From positions 62,001-126,000 of the forward strand of contig NZ_BEWP01000002.1 of assembly GCF_002723995.1 (NCBI RefSeq): a DNA stretch of 64,000 nt, given 5' to 3'. The DNA is from Gluconobacter kondonii (GTDB lineage Bacteria; Pseudomonadota; Alphaproteobacteria; Acetobacterales; Acetobacteraceae). The position numbers and the translations under genes were made by a program. The notes beneath the pieces are model-generated. The model ran no database searches. It worked only from the letters and a program-made list of their open reading frames with translations, and was not told where the DNA came from. Positions 1 through 9,247 of the stretch are shown here, piece by piece. Numbering within the stretch: the first letter of the stretch is position 1; each line of letters begins with the position of its first letter.

Positions 1-284
1 TCATACTGGCCGCGCGCCACGCCCACAGCATCAAGCTGCGCTGCGATGTCGCGGTTGTTTTTCAGAGCCAGTGCCACGAGCGCCTTCAAACGCGGGTCGG
101 TGAAGAAATCCTCCCACCCGAGATTGGAGGCAGCCTGAGCCGCAGGTGTGTTCTTCGATGCCGTATCTGCAGGGTAGCTGTTCTGGATGGCCTGTGTGGG
201 TCGGTGGTAAACCGGCGCCATGTTACAGGCCGAGAGCATCAGCATCCCGGCAAATCCGGAAGTCAGTCCGAGACGGGCCTTCAT
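1..284 (-). CDS. RND efflux outer membrane lipoprotein, NodT/OprM family (3' part cut off by window edge)
   Basis: Only the first 94 or so codons are inside the window. Translation from the ATG at 284 gives a lipoprotein signal with an LSAC lipobox (lipidated Cys at residue 20). It is followed by the typical OprM-family start PVYHRP and a segment WEDFFTDPRLKALVALAL that matches the first helix of TolC/OprM channels. It would form the outer-membrane exit duct of the tripartite pump encoded just upstream. Its start codon overlaps the stop of the RND gene (ATGA at 281-284), so the two are translationally coupled. The rest of the gene lies left of position 1, so length and C-terminus cannot be judged. 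Confidence 0.88.
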   Translation of the reverse strand, partial: MKARLGLTSGFAGMLMLSACNMAPVYHRPTQAIQNSYPADTASKNTPAAQAASNLGWEDFFTDPRLKALVALALKNNRDIAAQLDAVGVARGQY

Positions 285-3200
285 GCGCCGTGCTCCCCTT
301 CGGCGACAGATGCCGCCTTGTTGTCCAGATGGGCATACGGGTTCTTGCGGTCCTTGATCCGGCTGACCCGGAACAGACGCAACACCACCACGAAGAAGAC
401 CGGGACGAAATAGACCGCCAGCAGCGTTGCCGAGAGCATGCCACCCACGACACAGGTTCCGATCGCCACGCGCGCCGCAGACCCGGCACCGGTCGCGATC
501 GCCAGCGGAAACACACCGCAGACGAAGGCGATCGACGTCATGAGGATCGGACGCAGACGCTCACGCCCGGCTTCCAGAACCGAGTCTTCCAGAGTTTCGC
601 CGTTTTCAAAGAAGGCCTTGGCGAATTCCACGATCAGGATCGCGTTCTTCACCGACAGACCCACCGTCGTGAGCAGTCCAACCTGGAAGTAAACGTCGTT
701 GGCCAATCCGCGTCCCAGCGTCGACGCAATGGCACCCAAAACACCGAGTGGGAGCACGAGCAGCACCGCGAACGGAATGGCCCAGCTTTCATAAAGAGCC
801 GCCAGACAGAACATGATGACCACAACAGCCAGAGCATAAAGCGGTCCGGTCGATCCACTCGACGCAAGCTGCTCGAACGACAGGCCCGTCCACTCATAGC
901 CAATGCCACGCGGCAGTTTGGCCAGAAGTTTCTCCATTTCCACCATGGCCTGCCCCGAACTCGACCCCACGGCAGGCTGACCCTGAATTTCGTAGGAGTT
1001 CAGGCCGTTATAGTCCTCGACCTTCTGCGGCCCGTTGACCCAGTGTCCGGAAGCGAAGGCATTGAACGGCACCATCGTCCCCGTCGTATTGCGGACATAC
1101 CAGCGGTTCAGATCCTCCGGCGTCATACGCGCCCAGGCTTCACCCTGAATATAAACCTGCTTGACGCGGTCATTGCGCATGAACTGGTTGACGTAGATGG
1201 AACCCAGCGCCCCTTCGATCGTCGTGTTGATGTCCGCATTCGTCAGACCGAAAGCATTGGCGCGCTCACGGTCAATATCGAGCTTGAACTGCGGCGCATC
1301 ATCCATGCCCAGCGGACGAACAGCCATCAGAAGCGGATTTTTCGCCGCCTCGCTCAGAATCTGGTTTCGTGCCGCCAGCAGGGCTTCATGCCCCAGATGT
1401 CCGGTGTCTTCCAGTTCCAGATCGAAGCCGGTCGCATTACCCAGTTCCATCACAGCAGGCGGATTGACCGCAAAAATCTGCGCTTCCGGATCCATCCAGA
1501 AATGCATCATGATCTCACGCGACACGGTCATGGTGGTGTGTGCAGAGCCCGGGCGCTTGTCCCACGGCTTCATCCGGATAAAGAACGCACCCGCACTCTG
1601 GCCCTGCCCCGCGAAGCTGAAGCCCGTCATGGTAAAGACGGACTCAACATACGGACCGTAGGTTTTGAGAACGTAGTCCGTAATCTTACGGTTGACGGCC
1701 GCCGTCTGCGCTTCGGTCGCCCCGTTGCGCATTGTGACCTGACCGAAGATGATTCCCTGATCCTCGTCTGGCAGGAACCCACCCGGCACGCGCAGGAACA
1801 GGAACCCGACGAGCGCCGTCAGCAGAACGAACCCGATCATGCTGACAACCGGCACGCGGATCAGCCATTTCACGCCGCTAATATAACCGTTCGTCAGGCG
1901 GCCAAACCCCCGGTTGAACCAGGCCGCAGGCCCATGCTCATGTCCTTTATGCGTCGGTTTGAGCATGGACGCACAGAGGGCCGGCGTCATGACCATCGCC
2001 ACCAGAACCGATAGCCACATGGCCGCAACGATCGTGATGGAGAACTGGCGATAGATCACACCCGTGGAACCACCAAAGGCCGCCATCGGAAGGAACACCG
2101 CCGTCAGCACCAGCACGATGCCCACAAGCGCGCCTGAAATCTCGTCCATGGAGACGCGGGCCGCTTCCTTGGGAGACAGCCCCTTGTCCGTCATGACACG
2201 TTCGACGTTTTCGACCACGACAATCGCGTCATCGACCAGCAGACCGACCGCCAGAACCATGGCCAGCATGGTAAGCGTGTTGATGCTGTAGCCCAGAATG
2301 GACATCAGCCCGAATGTTCCCAGCAGCACCACCGGCACCGCGATCGTCGGGATCAGCGTCGCGCGGAAGTTCTGAAGGAAGATCAGCATCACGATGAATA
2401 CGAGGACGATCGCCTCGATCAACGTCTCGACCACTTCATGGATGGAGAGCGTGATGAACGGCTCGGTATCGAGCGGATAGACGAGCTTCAGACCCTGCGG
2501 AAAATAGCGGCTCAGTTCGTTCAGACGTGCCCGAACAGCAGCTTCGGTTCTGAGCTGATTCGCTCCCGGCGCCAGTTTGAGCGCCATCGCGGCAGCGGGA
2601 TGGTTGTTATACGACGACCCCAGCGCATAGCTCTGCGCTCCAAGCTCGACCCGCGCCACATCCTTCAGACGCACCTGACTGCCATCCTGCTGCACCTTGA
2701 GCAGGATTTCCTGGAACTGGTCAGGCGTACTCAGACGTGTCGGGCCAATAATCGTGGCGTCGAACCCGATGCCCTTCTTGGCCGGAAGACCGCCAAGCTC
2801 ACCCGAAGAAACCTGGATGTTCTGCGCCTGAATGGCGGACTGGACATCCCCGACCGTCAGGCCGAAATTGTAGAGCTTCGACGGATCCAGCCAGACGCGC
2901 ATCGCATATTCGGAACCGAAGAGCGTATGATCGCCCACGCCCGAAACACGCGACAGCGGATCGGAAATGTTGGACGCGACATAATCCGAAATGTCCTGCC
3001 CGGACATGCTGCCATCTTCGGAAATGAAGGCCACGACCATCATGAAGTTCTTGGTCGCCTTCGTGACGCTCAGACCCTGCGCCGTGACTTCCGCCGGCAG
3101 ACGCGGCTGGGCCAGCTGGAGCTTGTTCTGGACCTGAACCTGCGCAATGTCAGGGTTCGTGCCCTGCTCGAAGGTGAGGTCGATCTCCATCTGTCCGCTC

Positions 3201-3457
3201 GCATAAGACGAGGCCGACAGGTATTCGAGATGATCCAGACCATACATCTGCTGAAGGATCGGGCGGACAACCGTGTTGTTCACCGTCTCGGCAGATGCAC
3301 CCGGATACATGACCGAAATGGCAATCTGGGGCGGTGCAATGTTCGGATACTGCGCAATCGGCATGCGCGTGATCGCGACACCACCAACGAGCATGATGAT
3401 CAGACCAATCACCCACGCAAAAATGGGCCGGTCAATGAAGAAGCGGGACAATGACAT
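281..3457 (-). CDS. RND multidrug efflux inner membrane pump, HAE1 family (AcrB/MexB type)
   Basis: 1058 residues, the usual length of AcrB/MexB proteins. The N-terminus (FFIDRPIFAWVIGLIIML) is the conserved first membrane helix of the hydrophobe/amphiphile exporters. The proton-relay helix 4 motif GLLVDDAIVVVENVERV, with its two adjacent aspartates, lies near residue 407. Two large periplasmic loops and twelve membrane helices fit the family. The protein exchanges protons for drugs or other hydrophobic compounds and works with the adaptor encoded 6 bases upstream and the channel gene that overlaps its stop. The substrate cannot be told from sequence. The divergent TetR gene at 4793 is the probable local repressor. 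Confidence 0.96.
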   Translation of the reverse strand: MSLSRFFIDRPIFAWVIGLIIMLVGGVAITRMPIAQYPNIAPPQIAISVMYPGASAETVNNTVVRPILQQMYGLDHLEYLSASSYASGQMEIDLTFEQGTNPDIAQVQVQNKLQLAQPRLPAEVTAQGLSVTKATKNFMMVVAFISEDGSMSGQDISDYVASNISDPLSRVSGVGDHTLFGSEYAMRVWLDPSKLYNFGLTVGDVQSAIQAQNIQVSSGELGGLPAKKGIGFDATIIGPTRLSTPDQFQEILLKVQQDGSQVRLKDVARVELGAQSYALGSSYNNHPAAAMALKLAPGANQLRTEAAVRARLNELSRYFPQGLKLVYPLDTEPFITLSIHEVVETLIEAIVLVFIVMLIFLQNFRATLIPTIAVPVVLLGTFGLMSILGYSINTLTMLAMVLAVGLLVDDAIVVVENVERVMTDKGLSPKEAARVSMDEISGALVGIVLVLTAVFLPMAAFGGSTGVIYRQFSITIVAAMWLSVLVAMVMTPALCASMLKPTHKGHEHGPAAWFNRGFGRLTNGYISGVKWLIRVPVVSMIGFVLLTALVGFLFLRVPGGFLPDEDQGIIFGQVTMRNGATEAQTAAVNRKITDYVLKTYGPYVESVFTMTGFSFAGQGQSAGAFFIRMKPWDKRPGSAHTTMTVSREIMMHFWMDPEAQIFAVNPPAVMELGNATGFDLELEDTGHLGHEALLAARNQILSEAAKNPLLMAVRPLGMDDAPQFKLDIDRERANAFGLTNADINTTIEGALGSIYVNQFMRNDRVKQVYIQGEAWARMTPEDLNRWYVRNTTGTMVPFNAFASGHWVNGPQKVEDYNGLNSYEIQGQPAVGSSSGQAMVEMEKLLAKLPRGIGYEWTGLSFEQLASSGSTGPLYALAVVVIMFCLAALYESWAIPFAVLLVLPLGVLGAIASTLGRGLANDVYFQVGLLTTVGLSVKNAILIVEFAKAFFENGETLEDSVLEAGRERLRPILMTSIAFVCGVFPLAIATGAGSAARVAIGTCVVGGMLSATLLAVYFVPVFFVVVLRLFRVSRIKDRKNPYAHLDNKAASVAEGEHGA

Positions 3458-3463
3458 GCGGGG

Positions 3464-4678
3464 TTACTCCGCCTTTCCCGCAGGCGCTGCGGGCGGCGCT
3501 TCATGAGGCGACACTTTTGCACCCGGCTGCACTTTCTGCAGGCCGCTCACAATCACCTTCTCGCCTGCTTTCAGACCGTCCGAAACGAGCCAGGATTCGC
3601 CAACCGTCCGCAGGACCTGAATGGAACGCTGACTGACCTTGTTCTCACCGTCCACGATCATGACATACGGATTGCCCTTGGCATCCCGCGCAACCGCAAC
3701 CTGCGGCACCAGCAGACCGTGCGGATCAATACCTTCTTCAATATGGGCATTCACGAACATGCCCGGCAGCAGCAGATGATCGGGGTTCGGGAAAACGGCA
3801 CGCATGACGAGCGTTCCGGTCGCCGGATCCACCGTGACTTCAGAAAGCTGCAACTTGCCGCGCAACGGATATTCGGAGTTGTCTTCGAGCTTCAGGCCGA
3901 CCGCGGCCGCATCCGCACCATTCCGCTCCAGCTGCCCATCCGCCAGCTCACGTTTCAGACGCAACATGTCGGTGGCGGCCAGATTGACGTCCACATAAAT
4001 CGGGTCAAGTCGTGTCACGACCGCAACCGGCTGGGTCTGCCCCGCCGTCAGAAGCGCACCCGCCGTATAAAGCGTGCGGCCAATACGCCCACTGATGGGC
4101 GCACGAACATGGGTATAATTCAGGTTGACGGCTGCTGCTTCCAGCGCGGCTTTCGCCTGTGCCACCTGCGCTTCGGCTTCACGCGCCGTTGCCAGCGTAT
4201 TGTCGAAATCCTGCGAACTCACGGCGTGGGCAGCCACCAGCGGACGGTACCGCTTGAGCTGCCCATTCGCCCGCTCCGCCACGGCCTGCGCGTTCAGAAG
4301 CTGCGCTTTCGCCTGATCGTAAGCTGCCTGATACGGAGCGATATAAATCTGGAAAAGCTGCTGCCCGGCCTTGACGTCCGCACCCTGTTCGAAATCACGC
4401 GAGACAATAACACCATTCACCTGCGGACGGATCTGCGCCTGTTCGTAAGCATCCGTCCGTCCCGGCAGGGACGTCTCAAGCGTGACCGGCTGGGTCTTGA
4501 GCGTGACCACATCGACAGGCTGGGGCGGCATCTGGGGAGGGGGCGTTTTTTTCTGACACCCTGCCACCAGCAGCGGGAGCGCCAGAAGCGGCACCAGAAA
4601 ACTGCCCCTCCCACCCCACGAACCGACCGGAGACAGGGCAGCAGAACAATTCAAAGACATTTTCTGAAAAGAAGGCAT
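3464..4678 (-). CDS. RND efflux periplasmic adaptor (membrane fusion protein), AcrA/MexA type lipoprotein
   Basis: 404 residues. The N-terminus carries a lipoprotein signal with an LVAGC lipobox (Cys 41). It is followed by a Pro-rich linker and the adaptor core: a lipoyl half-motif (ARPQVNGVIVSRDFEQG-like segment), an alpha-hairpin rich in Ala, Gln and Arg, the second lipoyl half (RAPISGRIGRTLYTAGALL), a beta barrel and a membrane-proximal domain ending in a charged tail. An internal start at Met 7 would still keep the signal. It is the first gene of the leftward adaptor-pump-channel operon and links the inner-membrane pump to the outer-membrane duct. The promoter region holds the duplicated operator at 4703-4747. 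Confidence 0.95.
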   Translation of the reverse strand: MPSFQKMSLNCSAALSPVGSWGGRGSFLVPLLALPLLVAGCQKKTPPPQMPPQPVDVVTLKTQPVTLETSLPGRTDAYEQAQIRPQVNGVIVSRDFEQGADVKAGQQLFQIYIAPYQAAYDQAKAQLLNAQAVAERANGQLKRYRPLVAAHAVSSQDFDNTLATAREAEAQVAQAKAALEAAAVNLNYTHVRAPISGRIGRTLYTAGALLTAGQTQPVAVVTRLDPIYVDVNLAATDMLRLKRELADGQLERNGADAAAVGLKLEDNSEYPLRGKLQLSEVTVDPATGTLVMRAVFPNPDHLLLPGMFVNAHIEEGIDPHGLLVPQVAVARDAKGNPYVMIVDGENKVSQRSIQVLRTVGESWLVSDGLKAGEKVIVSGLQKVQPGAKVSPHEAPPAAPAGKAE

Positions 4679-4702
4679 GATACGGCCGCTATCCTGTGAT
4701 AC

Positions 4703-4747
4703 AGAAACCCGCTAGTTTCCCGCGAGGACGGAAACTAGCGGGTTTCT
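4703..4747. promoter_or_regulatory. Duplicated operator: perfect 18-bp inverted repeat between efflux operon and TetR gene
   Basis: The arms 4703-4720 and 4730-4747 are perfect 18-base inverted copies separated by 9 bases. Each arm is itself a dyad of the form GAAAC-N6-GTTTC, so the site can be read as two TetR-type operators facing each other. It lies between the divergent adaptor and TetR genes and abuts the TTGACA box of the TetR promoter, which is ideal for repression of both. That this is the binding site of the neighbouring TetR protein is inferred from position and symmetry. Confidence 0.8.
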
Positions 4748-4776
4748 TTGACAGACGTCAATTCGGTCTGTGAAAT
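4748..4776 (+). promoter_or_regulatory. Putative promoter of the TetR gene
   Basis: A perfect -35 box TTGACA at 4748-4753 is followed, after 17 bases, by a weak -10 box TGAAAT at 4771-4776. An AT-rich stretch follows it. The -35 box touches the right arm of the inverted repeat, suggesting autoregulation. If this promoter is real, translation cannot start at the TTG of the -35 box and must start at 4793. Confidence 0.55.
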
Positions 4777-4792
4777 AATATTGGAGTTCATC

Positions 4793-5473
4793 TTGCCCAG
4801 TCAGTCGAGCAGCCAGTCCGAAGACCGGAAACAGCCCTGCTGTGGCCGCCCAGCGCAGCTCGACGAAGCGGAAAGACGCAACCGGATTCTCGACGCCGCC
4901 AGTTCGGTCCTGATCACCCATGGCTATCACGCCACGTCGATGGACAGCATCGCATCCTGCTCGGGAATGTCCAAAAAAACTCTCTATCAGTTTTTCGACT
5001 CCAAACAGGTCCTGTTCGAAACACTGATCCTTGAGCGGCTGTTTGCTCCCATAAACTACACACCCGTCCCAACGGACTCCATGGAAAAACAGCTTCTGGG
5101 CCTCATGACCAGTATTGCTGCCTGCATGTTCTGTGATGAGCGTCTGAGCCTGCTGCGCTCCGTCATTACGGAAACGAGCCGCAACCCCGCAGTCCGGCAA
5201 CTGGTCGCAGATCTGTTTCAGCTCTCGGGGCGCGTTCTGCCCATTCAGAACTGGATGACCATTCAGTCCGAAGCAGGCAGACTGGACATTCCCGACATTA
5301 CGGAAGCTTCGGACCTCCTTTTCGGCATGACACTCGGCGGCCCGACGCTGGGACGCCTTACACATTGCAAACCAAGTCGTTCAAAAGAAAAGCTCGAGGA
5401 ATTCATGGCTTACGGCATAAGGGTTTTCCTCGAAGGGCATCGTCCCGTCAGCCCTCCCCTGAACGGGCATTAA
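4793..5473 (+). CDS. TetR/AcrR family transcriptional regulator of the adjacent efflux operon
   Basis: 226 residues from a TTG start at 4793, chosen because a GGAG ribosome site lies 6 bases upstream. An in-frame TTG at 4748 is also open but coincides with a -35 box. Residues 48-68 (TSMDSIASCSGMSKKTLYQF) form the classic TetR helix-turn-helix. The C-terminal half is a ligand-binding/dimerisation region resembling the TetR_C AcrR group. The N-terminus has an unusual Ser/Gln-rich leader with a Cys-Cys pair. It is divergent from the RND operon and very likely represses it until an efflux substrate binds. Its last four bases overlap the end of the convergent TPR gene. Confidence 0.92.
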   Translation: MPSQSSSQSEDRKQPCCGRPAQLDEAERRNRILDAASSVLITHGYHATSMDSIASCSGMSKKTLYQFFDSKQVLFETLILERLFAPINYTPVPTDSMEKQLLGLMTSIAACMFCDERLSLLRSVITETSRNPAVRQLVADLFQLSGRVLPIQNWMTIQSEAGRLDIPDITEASDLLFGMTLGGPTLGRLTHCKPSRSKEKLEEFMAYGIRVFLEGHRPVSPPLNGH

Positions 5474-8019
5474 CCGCCAGCCGAGACGGGTGGCGTCGCG
5501 GCGCCATCCTTGCTCCCCGTCAACAGACTGAAAACACCTTCAGAAGCTGTCCCTTTCATCGACGGACCAAACCGAGTCTGAAGATTTCTGAGTGTCTGCT
5601 GATCCTGCGCTCTGGACGCATCTCCGCCAATCCGAAGAATGAGAGCCTGCTGGTCCGGAGAAAGCGGCGCCTTCGCCGCCTCGCCAGCTCCCGGCAGCGC
5701 GTCCAGCATGGGCGTCAGGGCCTCCACCGCCCGGGACCACTCCCCTGCCTTTTCAGCTATCTGGGCCCGCAGCGTCCAGGCCCGCGGATCCCGAATGCTA
5801 GCAAGTTCGCCCGCTGCTTCATCCGAACGATGATCGGCCAGAGCAATCTGCGCGCGCAGAAGCGCAACCTCCACGGACTGACTGCTGCTGCCTCCCGGTA
5901 GCGCCAGCGCAGCATCAGGAGAGCCTTCGGCAAACCCTGAGAGATCCTGCCGTGCTGCCTTGGCATCTCCCATATCGAGTTCCAGCTTGGTCAACCGGAT
6001 CCGGACGGCCATGCCCTGCGCCCCACTTTGGAGATCCGCAAGCTTCCTCAAAGCATCCCGTTCCTGATCGGGCAGCCCCATGGCCTCATAACGACGGGCC
6101 AGACCGTCGAGAATATCCCGCTGTAAAGGAACGTTCTCTGAAGCTCCGTTCAGCGCATCCTTCAGAAACGCAACTTCATCCATATTCTGCCTCCCCCCTG
6201 AAGAGGCAGCCTGCGCCATACGGCGGATGATATCAGTCTTCTGGGGCTCCACTTCCGCCATATCGTCAGGATAGAGGCGATCCCATTCCCGAATCGCTGC
6301 CGCAGCCCCTGCGAGGTTGCCACCGTTCATCAGAGCCTCAATCTGCAAAAGCCGCGCATTCTTTTCCCGCCCTGCGATCCGAAGTGCCGGCAGGACGCCA
6401 TCAACCTGATCGGCAACAGCCTGCGGGGGCAGAGTTTTCTTATCCAACGCCTGCTTAAGAAGCGCTTCTCTTGCCACCGGCCAAACCAGCGGCGACGCTT
6501 CATGTGACAGCGCCTTCAACTTCTCTTCTGCATCCGGTGCATTCCGGCGAGCCGCCAGAAGCGCTTTCGCAAGAGCCACTTGCGGCTCATCTGGAAACTT
6601 CTCAAGAATTTTCGTCGCGTTTTCATTTCCATAGCGCGCCACCCACTGGGCGGCAGACGGCAGGAGGCGATCTCGCAGAGGGGCCGCATATGCCTGAAGA
6701 ACAGGCAAACCTGTCGCAATCAGGTCTGCCGTATGACTATGGTCGCTTTCCACCGTTCCCGATGCAATCTGCCCAGCCCTACTGGTGGGCGGCATGAGCA
6801 TACGCATCATTCCACGCCAGAGCTGATCTTCAGGAGTACTTTCTCCATCTTCAGTCAGATAAGATAAGGCTTCGCGCTGGTTAAGCACGGCCGAAATCTG
6901 TTGCAACCGACGCGCCTCAGGTTTTTCCGCGCCTTCAGGCCAGTCCTGCAACGCCACCTGCATGACTTCACCCAGGAGCGGTCCGTTCCCCACACGCGCT
7001 GCCGCCTGGGCAACCCGCATACGAGCCTCAAACCGATCGGCCGATGAGGCCAGAGCGGCGGCGCGCACACTTCTTCTGAGGGCCTCACGCAATTCTTCTG
7101 GCGTTCCGCTTCTCAGGCTGACACCACTCAGGGAAGAGCCATAGGGCTGAAGCCGATTGGCCCCCATCAAAGGGAAACTCCCCGGCCCCATCGTATCCAG
7201 AACTAGCTTTCCGGCCGTCTGACGCAATTCGATATCATCAGAATCAGCCGCAACCACCACACCCATCAGACTGCTTCGAACTGCAAATCCGCTTCCCTGA
7301 CGGCGCATGGGCTGTTCGATACGTCCCGATCGCGTCATTCCCAGAAGCAGCCTCCGACCCGAGGCCGGGTCATCCAGTGCCACGACCTGAGGTAATCCAT
7401 CCTGAACAGGCGATGTGAACGTCAATGCGTTTCCGTCCTGCCCCAGCAGCATATCGGCCTGAGGTTTTGCGTCAGAAGCGATCGAAACCGTCCACCCCGC
7501 CCCCACAGGACGCAAAACCGGATCACGATCATCAGACAATCCAATCGTTATAACCGTTACATCAGGGAGAAGTCTGCTGGAGACGGACGTGAAGGGCCCG
7601 ACGCCAGACAGGCCTGCCGTATCAAGAGCATGCCGTCCGGCCGCCACAAGGACGATATTCTGACCGTTCCGAAAAGCTGCAACAGGCGTCAGTTCCCCAA
7701 GCGGGAGCCAGAGTCCGGTCGCGTCAGGAACCTGCATGGACGCCGCAGACGACACATTAACAACCTGAGGTTGAGGTTCGGATATCGGAGTGAACCCCGC
7801 CGAAATCCGTTTCTCCTGCACAGCTTTTTCCGGGTGCGGGAAAAGAGGCGCAGGATCGTTTAAAAACGACCATCCAGCAGGCAACAGCTTATCATCCGCT
7901 GCAGGACCGACAGGGCCTTTCTCTGGTCCGGATTTGACACTGGACGTTCTGGTCTGCGCGGCGATTGCTCCTCCAAGGGAAGAGAAACCCAGAACTGCGG
8001 CCAGGATCACCCTTTTCAT
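5470..8019 (-). CDS. Large exported TPR-type protein of the flagellar operon, function unknown
   Basis: 849 residues with an N-terminal signal peptide (cleavage likely after AIAA, near residue 20). The first 300 residues are a Pro/Gly-rich beta-like region; the remainder is Ala/Leu/Arg-rich and helical, with spaced TPR-like pairs such as the helices around ALLRAQIALADHRSDEAAGEL. No enzyme motif is visible. It is the last gene of the leftward fliL-fliM-DUF6468-motE operon, its ATG overlapping the motE stop (ATGA). In rhizobia MotE is a periplasmic chaperone of the exported motor protein MotC. By position this protein could be the corresponding MotE client, but no sequence identity to MotC can be claimed from reading alone. 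Confidence 0.75.
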   Translation of the reverse strand: MKRVILAAVLGFSSLGGAIAAQTRTSSVKSGPEKGPVGPAADDKLLPAGWSFLNDPAPLFPHPEKAVQEKRISAGFTPISEPQPQVVNVSSAASMQVPDATGLWLPLGELTPVAAFRNGQNIVLVAAGRHALDTAGLSGVGPFTSVSSRLLPDVTVITIGLSDDRDPVLRPVGAGWTVSIASDAKPQADMLLGQDGNALTFTSPVQDGLPQVVALDDPASGRRLLLGMTRSGRIEQPMRRQGSGFAVRSSLMGVVVAADSDDIELRQTAGKLVLDTMGPGSFPLMGANRLQPYGSSLSGVSLRSGTPEELREALRRSVRAAALASSADRFEARMRVAQAAARVGNGPLLGEVMQVALQDWPEGAEKPEARRLQQISAVLNQREALSYLTEDGESTPEDQLWRGMMRMLMPPTSRAGQIASGTVESDHSHTADLIATGLPVLQAYAAPLRDRLLPSAAQWVARYGNENATKILEKFPDEPQVALAKALLAARRNAPDAEEKLKALSHEASPLVWPVAREALLKQALDKKTLPPQAVADQVDGVLPALRIAGREKNARLLQIEALMNGGNLAGAAAAIREWDRLYPDDMAEVEPQKTDIIRRMAQAASSGGRQNMDEVAFLKDALNGASENVPLQRDILDGLARRYEAMGLPDQERDALRKLADLQSGAQGMAVRIRLTKLELDMGDAKAARQDLSGFAEGSPDAALALPGGSSSQSVEVALLRAQIALADHRSDEAAGELASIRDPRAWTLRAQIAEKAGEWSRAVEALTPMLDALPGAGEAAKAPLSPDQQALILRIGGDASRAQDQQTLRNLQTRFGPSMKGTASEGVFSLLTGSKDGAATPPVSAGG

Positions 8020-8738
8020 CCGTTGCTACCAATCCGGGCAATGGGACGTGCATGAGAATTTGCAAGAAGCTGTGTCGCCAGAATGGCGCGTTGAGGCGAC
8101 ATCGCTTCCATGATCGCCGAAGCCTTGCGAGAGTTCATCCTGTTGAGGAGCGCCGCACCAACGCGTAAATCCAGAATATTGAAGATCGCGGCGGCATCTT
8201 CCGGCCTCATCGTCTGATAGATTTTGACGAGCCGATCCGCGTCATCGTTCCGCAACAGGTCCGTATGTTGTTCGCTGCTTTCAAGCGCTGTTCGGGAATT
8301 TTCCAGCGCAGTCATGCGGCGCTGAAGTTCTTCCTCAGCAGCATCAACAAGACGTTGACGGTCATTCAGAGCCGCATCCCTGCGATTCAGTTCTTTCTCC
8401 CGTGAAGCGAGTTGCTCAGCGAGAGCAGGATCAGCGGGCTGGACCAAAGAAGGCACATCTGCGGATGCAGGACCCTTACATCCCCCTTTGGCACACAGAT
8501 CATCGGTTTTCGGAGAAGCCCCAGCGGCAGGAGGAACGGTTTCAGCAGGCTTGGGAGGCTGAACCTGAAGAGGCGCCGGCGCAGGTGCAACAGGTTGAGG
8601 TTGGGCCATGGCGACAGCAGTCAGAGCGGACGATGAGGCCTCTGTATCACCCATCAGATCGCCCGCAATAGCGTAAATCTTGACCCCGAGAAGAACAATC
8701 ATCAGGCCACAGGCAAGATGCAGAATACGGAAAAACAT
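8016..8738 (-). CDS. motE: MotE family protein (MgtE_N-like domain), flagellar motor chaperone candidate
   Basis: 240 residues. One membrane segment or uncleaved signal at about residues 5-25 is followed by a Pro/Ala-rich linker. A charged coiled coil follows (KELNRRDAALNDRQRLVDAAE). The C-terminal domain, of the type found in MgtE intracellular N domains and in MotE, contains MRPEDAAAIFNILD and MNSRKASAIMEAM. In Sinorhizobium MotE is a periplasmic chaperone needed for the motor protein MotC. Here the gene sits in a flagellar operon, 6 bases after the DUF6468 gene, and overlaps the next gene by ATGA. The family call rests on the C-terminal domain and context; the symbol reflects family rather than proven function. 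Confidence 0.78.
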   Translation of the reverse strand: MFFRILHLACGLMIVLLGVKIYAIAGDLMGDTEASSSALTAVAMAQPQPVAPAPAPLQVQPPKPAETVPPAAGASPKTDDLCAKGGCKGPASADVPSLVQPADPALAEQLASREKELNRRDAALNDRQRLVDAAEEELQRRMTALENSRTALESSEQHTDLLRNDDADRLVKIYQTMRPEDAAAIFNILDLRVGAALLNRMNSRKASAIMEAMSPQRAILATQLLANSHARPIARIGSNG

Positions 8739-8744
8739 GCCTGA

Positions 8745-9233
8745 TTATCCCTGCTTCTGACGAAGCGCTCGCAAGAGTTCACGCTCCGCCGCGCTTTTGC
8801 TGCCACTAGGCTTCATCGTTCGGACTTCATCTGGCTTTAGACGCAGGGCCGAACGGAAATTCGCTGCCTCGGATGGTTCCTCGGTCCGAGAGGATGCCTT
8901 TACTGCAACACGTCCAGCAGGCAGGAGCGATTCCAACTGTTGAGCGAGGGTTTCGGACCGGTCACACAGCATGGCCAGATCTCGCTTCAGACTTTTGCCG
9001 GATTCAACCGTCTTACCCAAAGCACGCCCCACGAGTTCCGTGGTCTGACGCAGATGATCAATACCCGACTGCGCCTGAGCACTGCTGGACTGAAGACTTG
9101 AAATCAGAGCATCGAGCTGTCCACGGTCACGTCGCAGCACTGAAAGGGCTCGCCCCAAGTACAGGCTGTAAAAAATAGTCACCAGAAGCAGCACTGAAAG
9201 GGCAATTTCAATCCCGAGCTGAAATCCGTCCAT
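8745..9233 (-). CDS. DUF6468 family flagellar-operon membrane protein
   Basis: 162 residues. One N-terminal membrane helix (about residues 8-27) is followed by a long coiled-coil stretch rich in Leu, Gln and Asp (residues 30-105) and a basic C-terminus. This architecture, and the position between fliM and motE, match the DUF6468 proteins that accompany flagellar genes in alphaproteobacteria. Its precise role is unknown; a membrane-anchored coiled coil suggests a structural or assembly part near the motor. It starts 14 bases after the fliM stop and ends 6 bases before motE, so it is co-transcribed with them. Confidence 0.78.
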   Translation of the reverse strand: MDGFQLGIEIALSVLLLVTIFYSLYLGRALSVLRRDRGQLDALISSLQSSSAQAQSGIDHLRQTTELVGRALGKTVESGKSLKRDLAMLCDRSETLAQQLESLLPAGRVAVKASSRTEEPSEAANFRSALRLKPDEVRTMKPSGSKSAAERELLRALRQKQG

Positions 9234-9247
9234 AAAATATGCTCCGA

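Noticed and set aside
146-2014. Long plus-strand open frame (622 codons)
   Set aside because: It is antisense to the RND pump, which is strongly supported; the product is Arg/His-rich and unlike any protein.
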